A stretch of DNA of 64,000 nt from Chryseobacterium arthrosphaerae (GTDB lineage Bacteria > Bacteroidota > Bacteroidia > Flavobacteriales > Weeksellaceae): contig NZ_MAYG01000012.1 of assembly GCF_001684965.1 (NCBI RefSeq), positions 620,001 to 684,000 of the forward strand, written 5' to 3'. A program made the translations under genes and the position numbers. Numbering within the stretch: position 1 is the first letter of the stretch; every line of letters begins with the position of its first letter. The notes under the pieces were generated by a model, which had not been told where the DNA came from, searched no databases, and was given only the letters and a program-made list of their open reading frames with translations. This document shows positions 24,603 to 33,980 of this stretch, in pieces.

Positions 24603-27188
24603 TTGGCCAAAACCGTCCTCAAAAATATATTACAAATTTTAATTATCCTAATTTTTAACAATTTTTTAGCACAGAAAACTCCTGAAAAATTGCCTAAAAA
24701 TGCGGTTAATGATACTATTTCCAAAAAGGATACCATAGTTGTAAAAAAAGAAACGTTGGATGATGTTCTCCGTACAAAAGCGGACGACCAGCGCAGAGAC
24801 ATCCCTAAAAAGATGACATTCCTGAATAAGAATGCACAGGTAAAATATCAGGATATGCAGATTGATGCAGATTATATCTCCATTGATGATAATAAAAACC
24901 TGATCTACGCCAGAGGAAAGCAGGATTCTTTAGGAAAGATCATCGAACCTGTAATTACGACCCAGGCAGGAAAGAAATACGAAACCAACGAATTCAGTTA
25001 TAATACGAAGACTAAGCAGGCCATCGCCTTCAATGCAAGAACTGAAGAAAGTGAAGGAGTGATCATTGCCAAGAAAACAAAAAAATATAACGATTCTGTT
25101 TTCGCAATGGTAAAAGCAGATTATACCACAGACGATTATTTTATCAAGAAAAAAGATACGGCTGCGGATTACTTTATGAGAGCTTACAACATCAAGCTTC
25201 TTAAAACCAAAACGAAATCCCAGATCGTTACCGGCCCTATTCAGATGTTTATAGAGCAGGTACCTACGCCTCTTTACCTTCCATTTGCCATCTTACCGTT
25301 TTCAGATAAAAGAGCAGCAGGTATTCTTATTCCCAGTTTCGGGGAAAGGGAAGATGTAGGTTTCTTCCTGAACGGGATAGGTTATTATCAGCCGATCGGG
25401 GAACATTTTGACCTTAAAGTCCTTGCTGATATTTATACGAAAGGAAGCTGGAACCTGCGTCCGCAGATGAATTATCAGAAGAAATACCGCTATTCCGGAA
25501 CCTTCAATGCAGATATCGGAACCATGGTGAGAGGGATCAAAGGATTGGAAGATTATACCAGAAACAGTACATACAGGATCAACTGGACGCATTCACAGGA
25601 TGCAAAAGCCAATCCATTCCTTACATTCAGTGCTTCCGTAGACATTGTAAGTACGAAATTCTACAACAATCCACTGAACAACAATTATATTTTCAATCAG
25701 AATGTATTGAATACCCAGCAGAACTCTACGGTAACGCTTACCAAAAGATTTCTGAAACTTCCGGTAACAATTACGGGAACAGCCTCTTATTCCCAGAACT
25801 TTGCCACCGGATTGGCAGACCTTCGTCTTCCGCAGATGAACGTAGCAGTGAATCAGTTCTACCTGTTCAAATCAAAAACAGGAGTAAGATCAGGGCTTCT
25901 TGAAAATATTACCGTCAATACAGGATTCAACCTGACCAATTTTGTGAATACTCAGGAAAATGAGCTCTTTAAAAAAGAAATGTGGGATAAAATGCAGACC
26001 GGGCTTAAAAATAATATTGCCATTGCAACCAATACCACACTGGCGAAATATTTCACATTCAGTTTAAGTGCCAATATTGACAATGCCTTAACGACCAAAA
26101 CGCTGAACAGGTATTATGATCCTGTAAAAGCAGTTACAGTAGATGAAATCAATAAAAAGTTTGCCGGATATTCTACTTTCTCTACTACGGCAAGTATCCA
26201 GACGACCCTTTACGGGCAGATGGATTTTAAAAAAGGATCTGCTATTGAAGCAATCAGACATATGGTGACTCCAAGTATCGGGTTTACCTATTCTCCCGAC
26301 TTCTCCAGTCCTAATTTCGGATACTATAAAAACTATTATAATGCGAACGGAGCCCTTACCCCATATTCTATTTTTGAGAAAGGTATTGTGGGAAGTCCTC
26401 AAAGCGGAATGGTGGGAGCTCTGGGTTTCAATATCGGAAACAACGTAGAAATGAAAGTCAGATCTAAAAGTGATTCTACGGGAGTAAAGAAGGTTAAGAT
26501 CTTCGAATCTTTGAACCTTTCAGGGAATTATAACTTTGCGGCCAAAGATCACCCATGGTCAATTATTACCATCAACGGGCAATCTTCATTCCTTAACGGT
26601 AAACTGACGGTTAATACGAGTCTTTCCCTTGATCCGTATAAAATTGAATTTATTCCGGGACAGGACACAGGAATCAGAACAGAAAAATTCGGGGCCTTCA
26701 GTGTACAGGGATTCAACGTACAGATGTCTTATCCTCTGAGCAGCGAAATTTTTGGAGAGAAAACGGAATATGCTAAAAAGTATTCTAAAAAAGGAGAAGT
26801 CCGGAATGAGAATTACTATTTTGATGATGATAATTATGCCCATTTTGATCAGGCCTGGACTTTGAATATCAATGCCAACTATGCCTACTCAAAAGGACTG
26901 AACAGATTTGGAAGCAAAATTGCATCCGTAGGTCTTGACGGAAGTATCAAGCTTACCCCTTTCTGGAATATCAACGGTAGTACACACTATGACCTCGTGA
27001 CCAAGCAGCTGGCTTATACAAGAATCGGTTTTGCCAGGGATCAGCGAAGTTTTACCATCAATTTCAACTGGGTTCCTTTCGGTCAGTATAAGGTATATGA
27101 TTTCTTTATCGGGATCAAAGCCAATATCTTAAGTGATGCATTGAAATATAAAGACAGAAGCTTTACACAGCCGAATGCACCTTTCTAA
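24603..27188 (+). CDS. LptD-like LPS assembly outer-membrane protein
   Basis: The 861-residue protein probably inserts LPS into the outer leaflet of the outer membrane. It uses a TTG start; no ATG follows until well past the hydrophobic leader (LKNILQILIILIFNNFLAQ), so the signal peptide requires this start. An N-terminal LptA/OstA-like domain (about 70-190, NAQVKYQDMQIDADYISID) is followed by a long beta-barrel ending in NFNWVPFGQYKVYDFFIGI-type strands. Its size fits the Bacteroidota LptD-like family. The gene shares a short divergent promoter region with the amidase gene. Confidence 0.85.
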   Translation: MAKTVLKNILQILIILIFNNFLAQKTPEKLPKNAVNDTISKKDTIVVKKETLDDVLRTKADDQRRDIPKKMTFLNKNAQVKYQDMQIDADYISIDDNKNLIYARGKQDSLGKIIEPVITTQAGKKYETNEFSYNTKTKQAIAFNARTEESEGVIIAKKTKKYNDSVFAMVKADYTTDDYFIKKKDTAADYFMRAYNIKLLKTKTKSQIVTGPIQMFIEQVPTPLYLPFAILPFSDKRAAGILIPSFGEREDVGFFLNGIGYYQPIGEHFDLKVLADIYTKGSWNLRPQMNYQKKYRYSGTFNADIGTMVRGIKGLEDYTRNSTYRINWTHSQDAKANPFLTFSASVDIVSTKFYNNPLNNNYIFNQNVLNTQQNSTVTLTKRFLKLPVTITGTASYSQNFATGLADLRLPQMNVAVNQFYLFKSKTGVRSGLLENITVNTGFNLTNFVNTQENELFKKEMWDKMQTGLKNNIAIATNTTLAKYFTFSLSANIDNALTTKTLNRYYDPVKAVTVDEINKKFAGYSTFSTTASIQTTLYGQMDFKKGSAIEAIRHMVTPSIGFTYSPDFSSPNFGYYKNYYNANGALTPYSIFEKGIVGSPQSGMVGALGFNIGNNVEMKVRSKSDSTGVKKVKIFESLNLSGNYNFAAKDHPWSIITINGQSSFLNGKLTVNTSLSLDPYKIEFIPGQDTGIRTEKFGAFSVQGFNVQMSYPLSSEIFGEKTEYAKKYSKKGEVRNENYYFDDDNYAHFDQAWTLNINANYAYSKGLNRFGSKIASVGLDGSIKLTPFWNINGSTHYDLVTKQLAYTRIGFARDQRSFTINFNWVPFGQYKVYDFFIGIKANILSDALKYKDRSFTQPNAPF

Positions 27189-27195
27189 TATCAGA

Positions 27196-27226
27196 TTGGC
27201 ATTTGAGAATATAAATTTTATATTTG
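27196..27226 (+). promoter_or_regulatory. Bacteroidota-type promoter of the RidA gene
   Basis: TTG (27196-27198), a 20-bp spacer and TATATTTG (27219-27226) match the TTG-N19-21-TAnnTTTG consensus. The start codon is about 80 bp downstream. Confidence 0.65.
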
Positions 27227-27307
27227 CAACCAAAATAAATTCTAACTAAATTACCGTTTAGAAAGTAGATGGTGATTGTATAAGATCAAAAAAATTAAAT
27301 ATCCGCT

Positions 27308-27688
27308 ATGAAACAAGTAATCAACACAGTGAACGCTCCTGCAGCAATCGGGCCTTATTCACAAGCTAATATGGCAAACGGAGTATTGTATATCTCCGGA
27401 CAGATTCCTGTAGATCCTGCAACTGGTAAACTGGTAGAAGGAATTGAAAAAGAAACGCACCAGGTAATGAAAAACCTTGAAGCAATTCTTACAGAAGCCG
27501 GAATGACTTTTAAAAACGTTGTAAAGGCTACAATTTTCCTTAAGAGTATGGATGATTTTGCTGTAATGAATGATATTTATGCGTCTTATTTAGATGCGGA
27601 AAGCTATCCTGCACGTGAAACGGTACAGGTGTCCTGCTTACCTAAAAATGTGGATATCGAAATCTCTATGATCGCACATCAGGATTAA
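27308..27688 (+). CDS. ridA: RidA-family reactive intermediate deaminase
   Basis: The 126-residue protein belongs to the RidA/YjgF/UK114 family, which hydrolyses reactive enamine/imine products of PLP enzymes such as threonine dehydratase. Signatures are APAAIGPYSQA near the N-terminus, LYISGQIPVDP, and ARETVQVSCLPKNVDIEI with the substrate-binding Arg. Length is normal for the trimeric family. The stop codon overlaps the ATG of the next gene (TAATG), so the two are coupled. Confidence 0.95.
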   Translation: MKQVINTVNAPAAIGPYSQANMANGVLYISGQIPVDPATGKLVEGIEKETHQVMKNLEAILTEAGMTFKNVVKATIFLKSMDDFAVMNDIYASYLDAESYPARETVQVSCLPKNVDIEISMIAHQD

Positions 27689-28143
27689 TGAATTTTATAA
27701 GAAATACAATTGCGGTGCTTGTAGGCCTTGGGATAGCCGGGCTTATTATTACTCTTGGTATAAGGGCTTTTCCGCAATGGGTAACTTTTGAAGCGTTTGC
27801 TCCTTTCGAGCATTGGCAAAGGTTTCTTTTCAGTATGAAAGATGATAAGGCATTTTTCGGTTTCCTGCTGTTTATTTCCGGACTGGGAACAACAATAGGA
27901 GGGGTGGCAACAGCTATTATCGTTAAATATGCCAAAGTAGCCTATGCTATTCTGATTGGCTTTATCATGCTTTTCATTGCGATGTTGGATGTTATTATTT
28001 TCCCTTATCATCCTACATTTTATAAGATTTCCATCTTCCTTACTTTCTTCCCGTTTTCATGGATCGGGGGTAAGATCGTAGAAGTGATCTACGAAAGAAA
28101 CAAGAAGAAAATGATCGCTGAAAAAATGAATAAACCTAAATAA
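27688..28143 (+). CDS. four-helix integral membrane protein of unknown function
   Basis: The 151-residue protein has four hydrophobic segments (about 4-26, 50-72, 80-100, 105-130) and a basic C-terminal tail (NKKKMIAEKMNKPK). There is no signal peptide beyond the first membrane helix and no recognisable catalytic motif. It overlaps the ridA stop by one base. A strong bidirectional hairpin follows. Function unknown. Confidence 0.75.
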   Translation: MNFIRNTIAVLVGLGIAGLIITLGIRAFPQWVTFEAFAPFEHWQRFLFSMKDDKAFFGFLLFISGLGTTIGGVATAIIVKYAKVAYAILIGFIMLFIAMLDVIIFPYHPTFYKISIFLTFFPFSWIGGKIVEVIYERNKKKMIAEKMNKPK

Positions 28144-28158
28144 AAAAATAAAATAATA

Positions 28159-28190
28159 AAAAAACGCTGCAGATATCTGCAGCGTTTTTT
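28159..28190. terminator. bidirectional intrinsic terminator
   Basis: AAAAAACGCTGCAG pairs perfectly with CTGCAGCGTTTTTT around ATAT, giving T runs on both strands. It lies between the converging genes ending at 28143 (+) and 28223 (-). Confidence 0.88.
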
Positions 28191-28222
28191 TATTGACAGG
28201 TCAACTGTTGTTCAGTGCCTGA

Positions 28223-29752
28223 TTAAGGCATTTTAAATCCTTTTGTATAAATTCTTCCGTAGTCATCTACAAACTTCACCTGTACATTCCCCTGATATTT
28301 ATCCAGGATCTTTTCTACATCTTTTTGTGAGTTGACCGGTTTTCCGTTAATCTCAATAATGATATAATTGTCTACAATCCCGATTTTAGCCATTTCGCTG
28401 CCTTCAGAAACGTTTTTGGCAACTACACCGCTGTTCAGCCCGTATTCTGTTTTGAATCGCTCGGTAAGAGGTTCAAACTCCGATCCGATTTTTTCGGTTA
28501 CGGAAAGATCAGCTTTGGTTTTTGTAGATGTTCCTCCTTTCTGGTCCTTCAGCGTTACGGTAGTTGTATTTTCTTTACCATCTCTTAAATAGGTGACAAC
28601 AACTTTGTCTCCCGGACGCTTGCTTCCGATAGACATAGACAGGTCAGCGAAGTCTGTCACTGCATAGCTGTCAACTTTGGTAATGATATCTCCTTTTTTC
28701 AGTCCTGCATCCTCGGCACCGCTTTTCTCACCGAATCCTGTGATATAGATTCCGGAACCTACTTTAAGGTTGGTTTTAAACTGTCTGTTGTATCCTGCCA
28801 CCAACTGATCATTGGATAGATCTAATGACTGAACACCCAGGAAGCCTCTCTGTACAATTCCGAATTTCTTGATGTCTTCAACAATTTTTCTTGCCAGGTT
28901 AGCAGGAACAGCAAATCCGTATCCCTGATAGTATCCTGTAGTAGACTGAATCGCAGAGTTGATCCCGATAAGGTCTCCGTTGGTATTCACCAATGCTCCT
29001 CCGGAGTTCCCAGGGTTGATCGCAGCATCGGTCTGAATAAAGCTTTCAATAGGATTGGCTGCTTTACCCTGGCTTCCCAGGATTCCGATTCCTCTTCCTT
29101 TAGCAGAGACAATACCTGCCGTTACGGTAGAATTAAGCCCAAGCGGGTTTCCTACGGCAAGCACCCATTGTCCTACTTCAATATTGTCTGAGTTCGCAAA
29201 ATTCAGGTAAGGAAGACCTTTTTCTTCAATTTTCAGTAACGAAATATCTGTGTTAGGGTCGGTTCCTACCAAAGTAGCGATATATGATTTTTTATTGCTC
29301 AACACAACCTCCAGCTTATTGGCACCTGCCACAACGTGATTGTTAGAGATAATATAACCGTCCGGAGAGATGATTACCCCTGAACCCATTCCTGATGGCA
29401 TATTATCAGGAGCCTGCTGTTGCTTTTGTCTCTGCTGGCCTCTTCCTCCGAAAGGATCTCCGAAGAAAAAGTCAAACAGATCCTGCTCTGAAGCTCTGCT
29501 GGATGTTCTGCTTTGATAATTTTTAATGGTCACTACAGCCGGAACAGTCGTTTTGGCTGCTTTTACAAAATCATCGCCTACTGCTCCTGTATTCATTCCT
29601 ACAAATGAAGCTGTAGGTGCTGCTGTTGTGAAATAAGACTGATCTCCATTGTTGGAACCGTGTCCGAAATATTGTATAGCTCCAACGGTAGTAGCTCCTG
29701 AGATAACTCCAACTACTGCAAATGGTAATAGTTTTTTTAAAGTACTCTTCAT
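28223..29752 (-). CDS. HtrA/DegP (Do-family) periplasmic serine protease
   Basis: The 509-residue protein is a periplasmic protease/chaperone of the envelope stress response. An N-terminal signal or membrane anchor (about 8-28) precedes a trypsin-like domain with catalytic triad H139 (SNNHVVAG), D169 (NTDISLLKI) and S250 (INPGNSGGALVN). Two PDZ domains follow (about 315-410 and 430-505). A Gln-rich loop near residues 105-115 lies before the His. Length is normal for the family. The 372-bp upstream region is shared with the divergent trhO gene. Confidence 0.95.
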   Translation of the reverse strand: MKSTLKKLLPFAVVGVISGATTVGAIQYFGHGSNNGDQSYFTTAAPTASFVGMNTGAVGDDFVKAAKTTVPAVVTIKNYQSRTSSRASEQDLFDFFFGDPFGGRGQQRQKQQQAPDNMPSGMGSGVIISPDGYIISNNHVVAGANKLEVVLSNKKSYIATLVGTDPNTDISLLKIEEKGLPYLNFANSDNIEVGQWVLAVGNPLGLNSTVTAGIVSAKGRGIGILGSQGKAANPIESFIQTDAAINPGNSGGALVNTNGDLIGINSAIQSTTGYYQGYGFAVPANLARKIVEDIKKFGIVQRGFLGVQSLDLSNDQLVAGYNRQFKTNLKVGSGIYITGFGEKSGAEDAGLKKGDIITKVDSYAVTDFADLSMSIGSKRPGDKVVVTYLRDGKENTTTVTLKDQKGGTSTKTKADLSVTEKIGSEFEPLTERFKTEYGLNSGVVAKNVSEGSEMAKIGIVDNYIIIEINGKPVNSQKDVEKILDKYQGNVQVKFVDDYGRIYTKGFKMP

Positions 29753-30124
29753 TGTATATCTTTCTTGTTTATTAATTAATTTCTTTTTTATGTTTTTGAG
29801 TAAACAAATTTAATGTTAAATAAGTAAGCAATTAGTATGCTATGTTTCAATTTTAACTAAAATTTAACTGCTATTATGTCATTTTATACATTATGTCATA
29901 ATGTTGATGTCATAGTTAACAAAACTTAAAAAAATATTAAAGAATCTACGGTAGATACTGCAGCCTGTTAAATCTGTAACAATTGTTCATTTTTATCATT
30001 ACTTTCCTATTTCTGAATCCTTCACTACCGCTTGTTTGTCCTTATCATTACCGCCTATAAATATACTTAATTAAAAATTCCTATCTTTGCAAAAATTATT
30101 TTTCTCACTTAAAACGTTTATAGC
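29753..30124. other. 372-bp divergent intergenic region
   Basis: AT-rich, with no gene seen. It contains the promoter box for the plus-strand gene (30082-30089) and near 29876-29914 a repeated TATGTCAT-like motif (TATGTCATTT, TATGTCATAA, GATGTCATA) that could be an operator for the htrA side. Confidence 0.4.
30082..30089 (+). promoter_or_regulatory. -7 promoter box of trhO
   Basis: TATCTTTG is an exact TAnnTTTG match, 35 bp before the ATG at 30125. A -33 TTG is not seen at normal spacing. Confidence 0.5.
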
Positions 30125-31477
30125 ATGCAACTGTATAACACCTTAAGCGCAGAAGAAAGAGCTCTACTTATTGATGAAGCTGGTAAGGAACGCCTTACAT
30201 TGTCTTTCTATGCGTATGCCAAAATTGAAGATCCCAAAAAATTTCGTGACGACTTATTTATAGCCTGGAATGCCCTTGATGCTCTTGGCCGTATCTATGT
30301 GGCCCATGAAGGAATCAATGCTCAGATGAGTGTTCCTGCAGATCAGTTTGAGGCCTTCCGGGATACGCTTGAAGTATATGACTTTATGAAAGGGATCCGT
30401 TTGAATGTAGCGGTGGAGCAGGACAATCATTCCTTTCTAAAACTGACCATTAAAGTCAGAAACAAAATTGTGGCTGACGGCCTGAACGATGAAACTTTTG
30501 ATGTAACCAACAAAGGAGTTCATTTGGGAGCAAAGGAATTCAACAATATGCTTGAAGATCCGAATACCATCGTTGTTGACTTCAGAAATCACTACGAAAG
30601 TGAAGTAGGACATTTTGAAGGAGCTATTACTCCTGATGTGGAAAACTTCAGAGAAAGCTTACCGATCATCAACGAACAGCTGCAGGATTTTAAAGAAGAT
30701 AAAAACCTTTTGATGTATTGTACAGGCGGAATCCGTTGTGAGAAAGCCAGTGCGTATTTTAAACATCAGGGATTTAAAAATGTATTCCAACTGGAAGGCG
30801 GAATCATTGAATATACCCGTCAGATCAAAGAAGAAGGAATTGAAAGTAAATTCATCGGTAAAAATTTCGTATTTGACCACAGATTAGGGGAAAGGATTAC
30901 GGATGACATTATCGCACAATGCCACCAGTGTGGAAAACCGTGTGATAATCATACCAATTGTGCCAATGATGCCTGTCATCTTTTATTTATCCAGTGTGAT
31001 GAGTGTAAAGCTGCCATGGAGAATACATGTTCTACAGAATGTCTTGAAACAATTCATTTACCTTGGGATGAACAGGTGAAACTGAGAAAAGGCCTTCAGG
31101 TAGGAAATAAAGTATTCAGAAAAGGAAAATCTGATGCGCTGAAGTTTAAAAATTCAGGGGATCTTCCTAAAGCACCTTTGGCAAAAGCTGAAACCAAAAA
31201 CATCCGCCAGAAAATAGCAGTTAAGAAAGTATTGCTTGGAAAGGCCGAGCATTATTATTCAAAATCAAAAATTGCACAGTTCCTGGTTGAGAATGGTGAA
31301 CTTTCGGTAGGAGATAAAGTTTTGATTTCAGGACCTACAACCGGTGAGCAGGAAGTGACCATTACCGAAATCTATGCAAACGGAGGTCCATGTGAAACTG
31401 CAAAAGCAGGAGATCAGATCACTTTTGAACTGCCGTTCAGAGTTCGTTTGTCTGACAGATTATATAAAATTGTATAA
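30125..31477 (+). CDS. trhO: tRNA uridine(34) hydroxylase TrhO with C-terminal extension
   Basis: TrhO makes 5-hydroxyuridine at the tRNA wobble position and has a rhodanese fold. The 450-residue protein has the N-terminal acylphosphatase-like domain (about 20-125), then the rhodanese domain with the active loop C199-T-G-G-I-R204 (MYCTGGIRCEKAS). A Cys-rich zinc-type segment follows (about 263-310, CHQCGKPCDNHTNC, CDECKAAMENTC). The last 100 residues form a Lys-rich, probably beta-barrel domain (GDKVLISGPTTGEQEV) not present in the shortest homologs. Confidence 0.9.
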   Translation: MQLYNTLSAEERALLIDEAGKERLTLSFYAYAKIEDPKKFRDDLFIAWNALDALGRIYVAHEGINAQMSVPADQFEAFRDTLEVYDFMKGIRLNVAVEQDNHSFLKLTIKVRNKIVADGLNDETFDVTNKGVHLGAKEFNNMLEDPNTIVVDFRNHYESEVGHFEGAITPDVENFRESLPIINEQLQDFKEDKNLLMYCTGGIRCEKASAYFKHQGFKNVFQLEGGIIEYTRQIKEEGIESKFIGKNFVFDHRLGERITDDIIAQCHQCGKPCDNHTNCANDACHLLFIQCDECKAAMENTCSTECLETIHLPWDEQVKLRKGLQVGNKVFRKGKSDALKFKNSGDLPKAPLAKAETKNIRQKIAVKKVLLGKAEHYYSKSKIAQFLVENGELSVGDKVLISGPTTGEQEVTITEIYANGGPCETAKAGDQITFELPFRVRLSDRLYKIV

Positions 31478-31529
31478 GCTGTAAGGAAGTTTTAAAATAA
31501 TAAAGCTGCCTTTAAATAATTTAGTCATT

Positions 31530-32105
31530 ATGCTAAAAGCTGAGCTTAGAAAAAAATATATGCAAAAAAGAAAAGCCTTGTCTCGTGATGAGGCTTTCTT
31601 GTTATCTGAAAAGATCTTTCAACATTTCATTACTTATTTTAAACCTAAGACAGGGCAGAAGGTGCATATTTTTATCCCGATTGAAAAGTTTAATGAGATT
31701 GATACCCAAATCTTCATCCAATATTTTTTAGCACAGAATATCCGAGTATATGTGCCTAAGATCGTGGCGGACAAACTTATCAACATTGAAATTTTTCATG
31801 ATACCGTGTTTGAAACCAACAGCTGGGGGATTTCAGAACCGGTTTCCAATGAAGATTCCGGTGAAACATATTTTCATTATGTCATTACTCCTTTATTGTA
31901 TTGTGACAGAAAAGGAAATAGAGTAGGCTATGGAAAAGGTTTTTATGACGGTCTTTTTCAAAGCATCTCACCCGATACAAAAAAAATCGGAGTCAATTAC
32001 TTTGACCCCGATGAATATATTGATGATGTCTGGGAAAATGACATTCCTTTAGACTATTTGGTTACGCCTACTGAAGTACTGTCTTTTTTAAGCGGCTTGG
32101 AATAA
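31530..32105 (+). CDS. 5-formyltetrahydrofolate cyclo-ligase
   Basis: The 191-residue enzyme converts 5-formyl-THF to 5,10-methenyl-THF with ATP. It has the basic start LRKKYMQKRKALS, which binds ATP phosphates, and the family motif NRVGYGKGFYDGLF (GxGxGxYD) near residues 130-143, followed by KIGVNYFD. Length is normal. Its 3' end overlaps by 52 bp, tail to tail, with the convergent lipoprotein gene. Confidence 0.93.
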   Translation: MLKAELRKKYMQKRKALSRDEAFLLSEKIFQHFITYFKPKTGQKVHIFIPIEKFNEIDTQIFIQYFLAQNIRVYVPKIVADKLINIEIFHDTVFETNSWGISEPVSNEDSGETYFHYVITPLLYCDRKGNRVGYGKGFYDGLFQSISPDTKKIGVNYFDPDEYIDDVWENDIPLDYLVTPTEVLSFLSGLE

Positions 32106-32632
32106 AAATCCAGGAAGTAAAACTTAAATTCTTTTTTAAGCTTTGATGTTGACAGCAGGATATACTGTGCATTCTTTTCGAAGCTTCCCAAAGACTTATT
32201 CTTGCTGTCAAAATATTCCACATTGAATTTGGCGTAGTCCAGCGTATCCTTTTTGTAGAATTCTTTATAGACGTTCAGGTTGTTTACCTTTACAGATTTT
32301 ACCTTCATACTGTCAAGTTCCTTGATAAGTCGTTTAAATGTCAAAGAGTCAGGCTTATGGAAGTAGCTTTCCATTTGTGAATAAATGACAGTGTCTATTT
32401 CCGTATTTCTGTTTCCGGAAAGGTATAGTGTAGAAAGATCAAGAAGTTCCTGAACCTTCTGTTTGGTAATCGAATTGATGGCCTGCATACTGTCCATTTG
32501 TACGGCAGGATAGCTTTTCTCATTATTGCTGTTTCGCAGCTTGTCAAGATCGCTTACTTCTGTTTTTTTATTACAGGCAGCTAATAAAACCAGAAGAATG
32601 GTGAAAATTAAAAAGTTATTTATTCTTTTCAT
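32054..32632 (-). CDS. lipoprotein of unknown function
   Basis: The 192-residue protein has a lipoprotein signal (VLLAAC, C20) and a helical middle rich in Asp/Ser/Lys, followed by a beta-rich region (YKKDTLDYAKFNVEYFDS). It lacks domains I recognise. Its start overlaps the end of the 393-residue gene by 17 bp, so the two form an operon. Its own 3' end overlaps the folate gene on the other strand by 52 bp. Confidence 0.75.
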   Translation of the reverse strand: MKRINNFLIFTILLVLLAACNKKTEVSDLDKLRNSNNEKSYPAVQMDSMQAINSITKQKVQELLDLSTLYLSGNRNTEIDTVIYSQMESYFHKPDSLTFKRLIKELDSMKVKSVKVNNLNVYKEFYKKDTLDYAKFNVEYFDSKNKSLGSFEKNAQYILLSTSKLKKEFKFYFLDFYSKPLKKDSTSVGVTK

Positions 32633-33797
32633 CTGTGGAGGTAATTTTAAATTTAATGGAAATGATTTTGCCTTTCGTGTCCTTTTTCATTTCTATTACA
32701 TTCAGATTTTTTAATGATGTAGTAGGAGTGGTTACAAGCGTAATGTATTTTTGTTTATTGAGGCTTTCAATACCATAGGTGTTATTGTCGTACACCTGAT
32801 AGATGACCGCATTATTACTGATCAGATTTTCCAGCTGATTTCTTTTCTGTTTGATGAGGGCTACCTGTTCTTCATTGTTGCCGCCTTTGATATCTTTGAT
32901 AGAGAAATAATAAGCCGCCATTTTATAATCATCCGGTTTGAGCTCTATTTTCTCTTCTTCAGGGGCGTTTTCCAGATTCCTGTTGACTTCCAGAGGCTCG
33001 TAGAAAGGAGCGTTGATCCGCATTTTCAGGTTTTTATCTTTTGTGGAATAATAAAAACACTCTCCGGGCTTTATTTTATACATCAAAGGAGATTCGTTTT
33101 CCTTGATCACCATTATTTCTAACGTGTTGATCACAGAAACACCTCTGTCTTTGTCTATAAAACAATATTTATAAGTTTTTGAAAAAAGTACATCCTTAAA
33201 TCCTAAAATTCCGGTAATGGCAATCAAAACTGAAGTGACCAGTGCCCATGCATTCTTTTTAAAGAAATTTTTTCTGGGTTGCGTAGCTAAAATCTCAACA
33301 TCTCTTTGGATATTCTGATTTGATTTAACTTGTTGGTTGTCAGTATTTGTTTTTTGTAAATCAGTATTTTCGACTGGCTGAATGTCAACTTTTGAAGCCT
33401 GAATTTCAGTTTTTAGAAGATCAGGTGCTGAAGAAACGGTTTTTTCCAGTTCACTGATTTCTTCTTCCTCAAGATCTTCATTTTCCTGCAGCAATTCTCC
33501 GGCAAAAAGATGCTGTTTCTTAAACTCGTACCATGAGTCATAACCTGCATAAATACTCAATAAATTGAGCATGTCTATTCTTGGTAATTTGGTGACCGGT
33601 GAATTTTTAAAATAGGTGTAAAAAGATTTTTCACTGATGTTTCCTTTCGCTTTTTTGCGAAGGTCTTCCTGGAAATATATGATATCTATACCCTTCCACT
33701 TGGAAATATCATCCTGTGAAGGGGTATATTCTTTTAAGTATTGACTCTGGACATCCTTTTTTAGCTGTTCAAAGTGTAATAGATCTAAATCTGTCAA
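32616..33797 (-). CDS. single-span membrane protein with HTH-like N-terminal domain
   Basis: The 393-residue protein starts with a conserved-looking cytoplasmic domain (about 1-95: DISKWKGIDIIYFQEDLRKK, ISEKSFYTYFKNS, DMLNLLSIYAGYDSWYEFKK), which resembles a helix-turn-helix module that senses or binds DNA or a partner. A Glu-rich and Asn/Gln-rich linker follows, then one membrane helix (about 187-206), and a beta-rich periplasmic domain. This layout suggests a transmembrane regulator or signal relay, but I cannot name the family. It overlaps the lipoprotein gene downstream. Confidence 0.65.
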   Translation of the reverse strand: MTDLDLLHFEQLKKDVQSQYLKEYTPSQDDISKWKGIDIIYFQEDLRKKAKGNISEKSFYTYFKNSPVTKLPRIDMLNLLSIYAGYDSWYEFKKQHLFAGELLQENEDLEEEEISELEKTVSSAPDLLKTEIQASKVDIQPVENTDLQKTNTDNQQVKSNQNIQRDVEILATQPRKNFFKKNAWALVTSVLIAITGILGFKDVLFSKTYKYCFIDKDRGVSVINTLEIMVIKENESPLMYKIKPGECFYYSTKDKNLKMRINAPFYEPLEVNRNLENAPEEEKIELKPDDYKMAAYYFSIKDIKGGNNEEQVALIKQKRNQLENLISNNAVIYQVYDNNTYGIESLNKQKYITLVTTPTTSLKNLNVIEMKKDTKGKIISIKFKITSTDEKNK

Positions 33798-33903
33798 TTT
33801 TTCAAAAAATAATTAAATTGTTGATTATCAGTTATGTTTTTTTGTAAAACTATTTTACAAAGGTATTACAATTATTTTTCATAAACAAATTTTCTAACTG
33901 CTC

Positions 33904-33911
33904 TACCTTTG
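33904..33911 (+). promoter_or_regulatory. -7 promoter box of the Ala-rich lipoprotein gene
   Basis: TACCTTTG matches TAnnTTTG, 69 bp before the ATG at 33981. No -33 TTG is seen at normal spacing. Confidence 0.5.
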
Positions 33912-33980
33912 TCTTGTTCAAATAACAGAACAGAAGAAAATTTTATAAAACAATATTAACAAAATTAAATTTAATTTATT

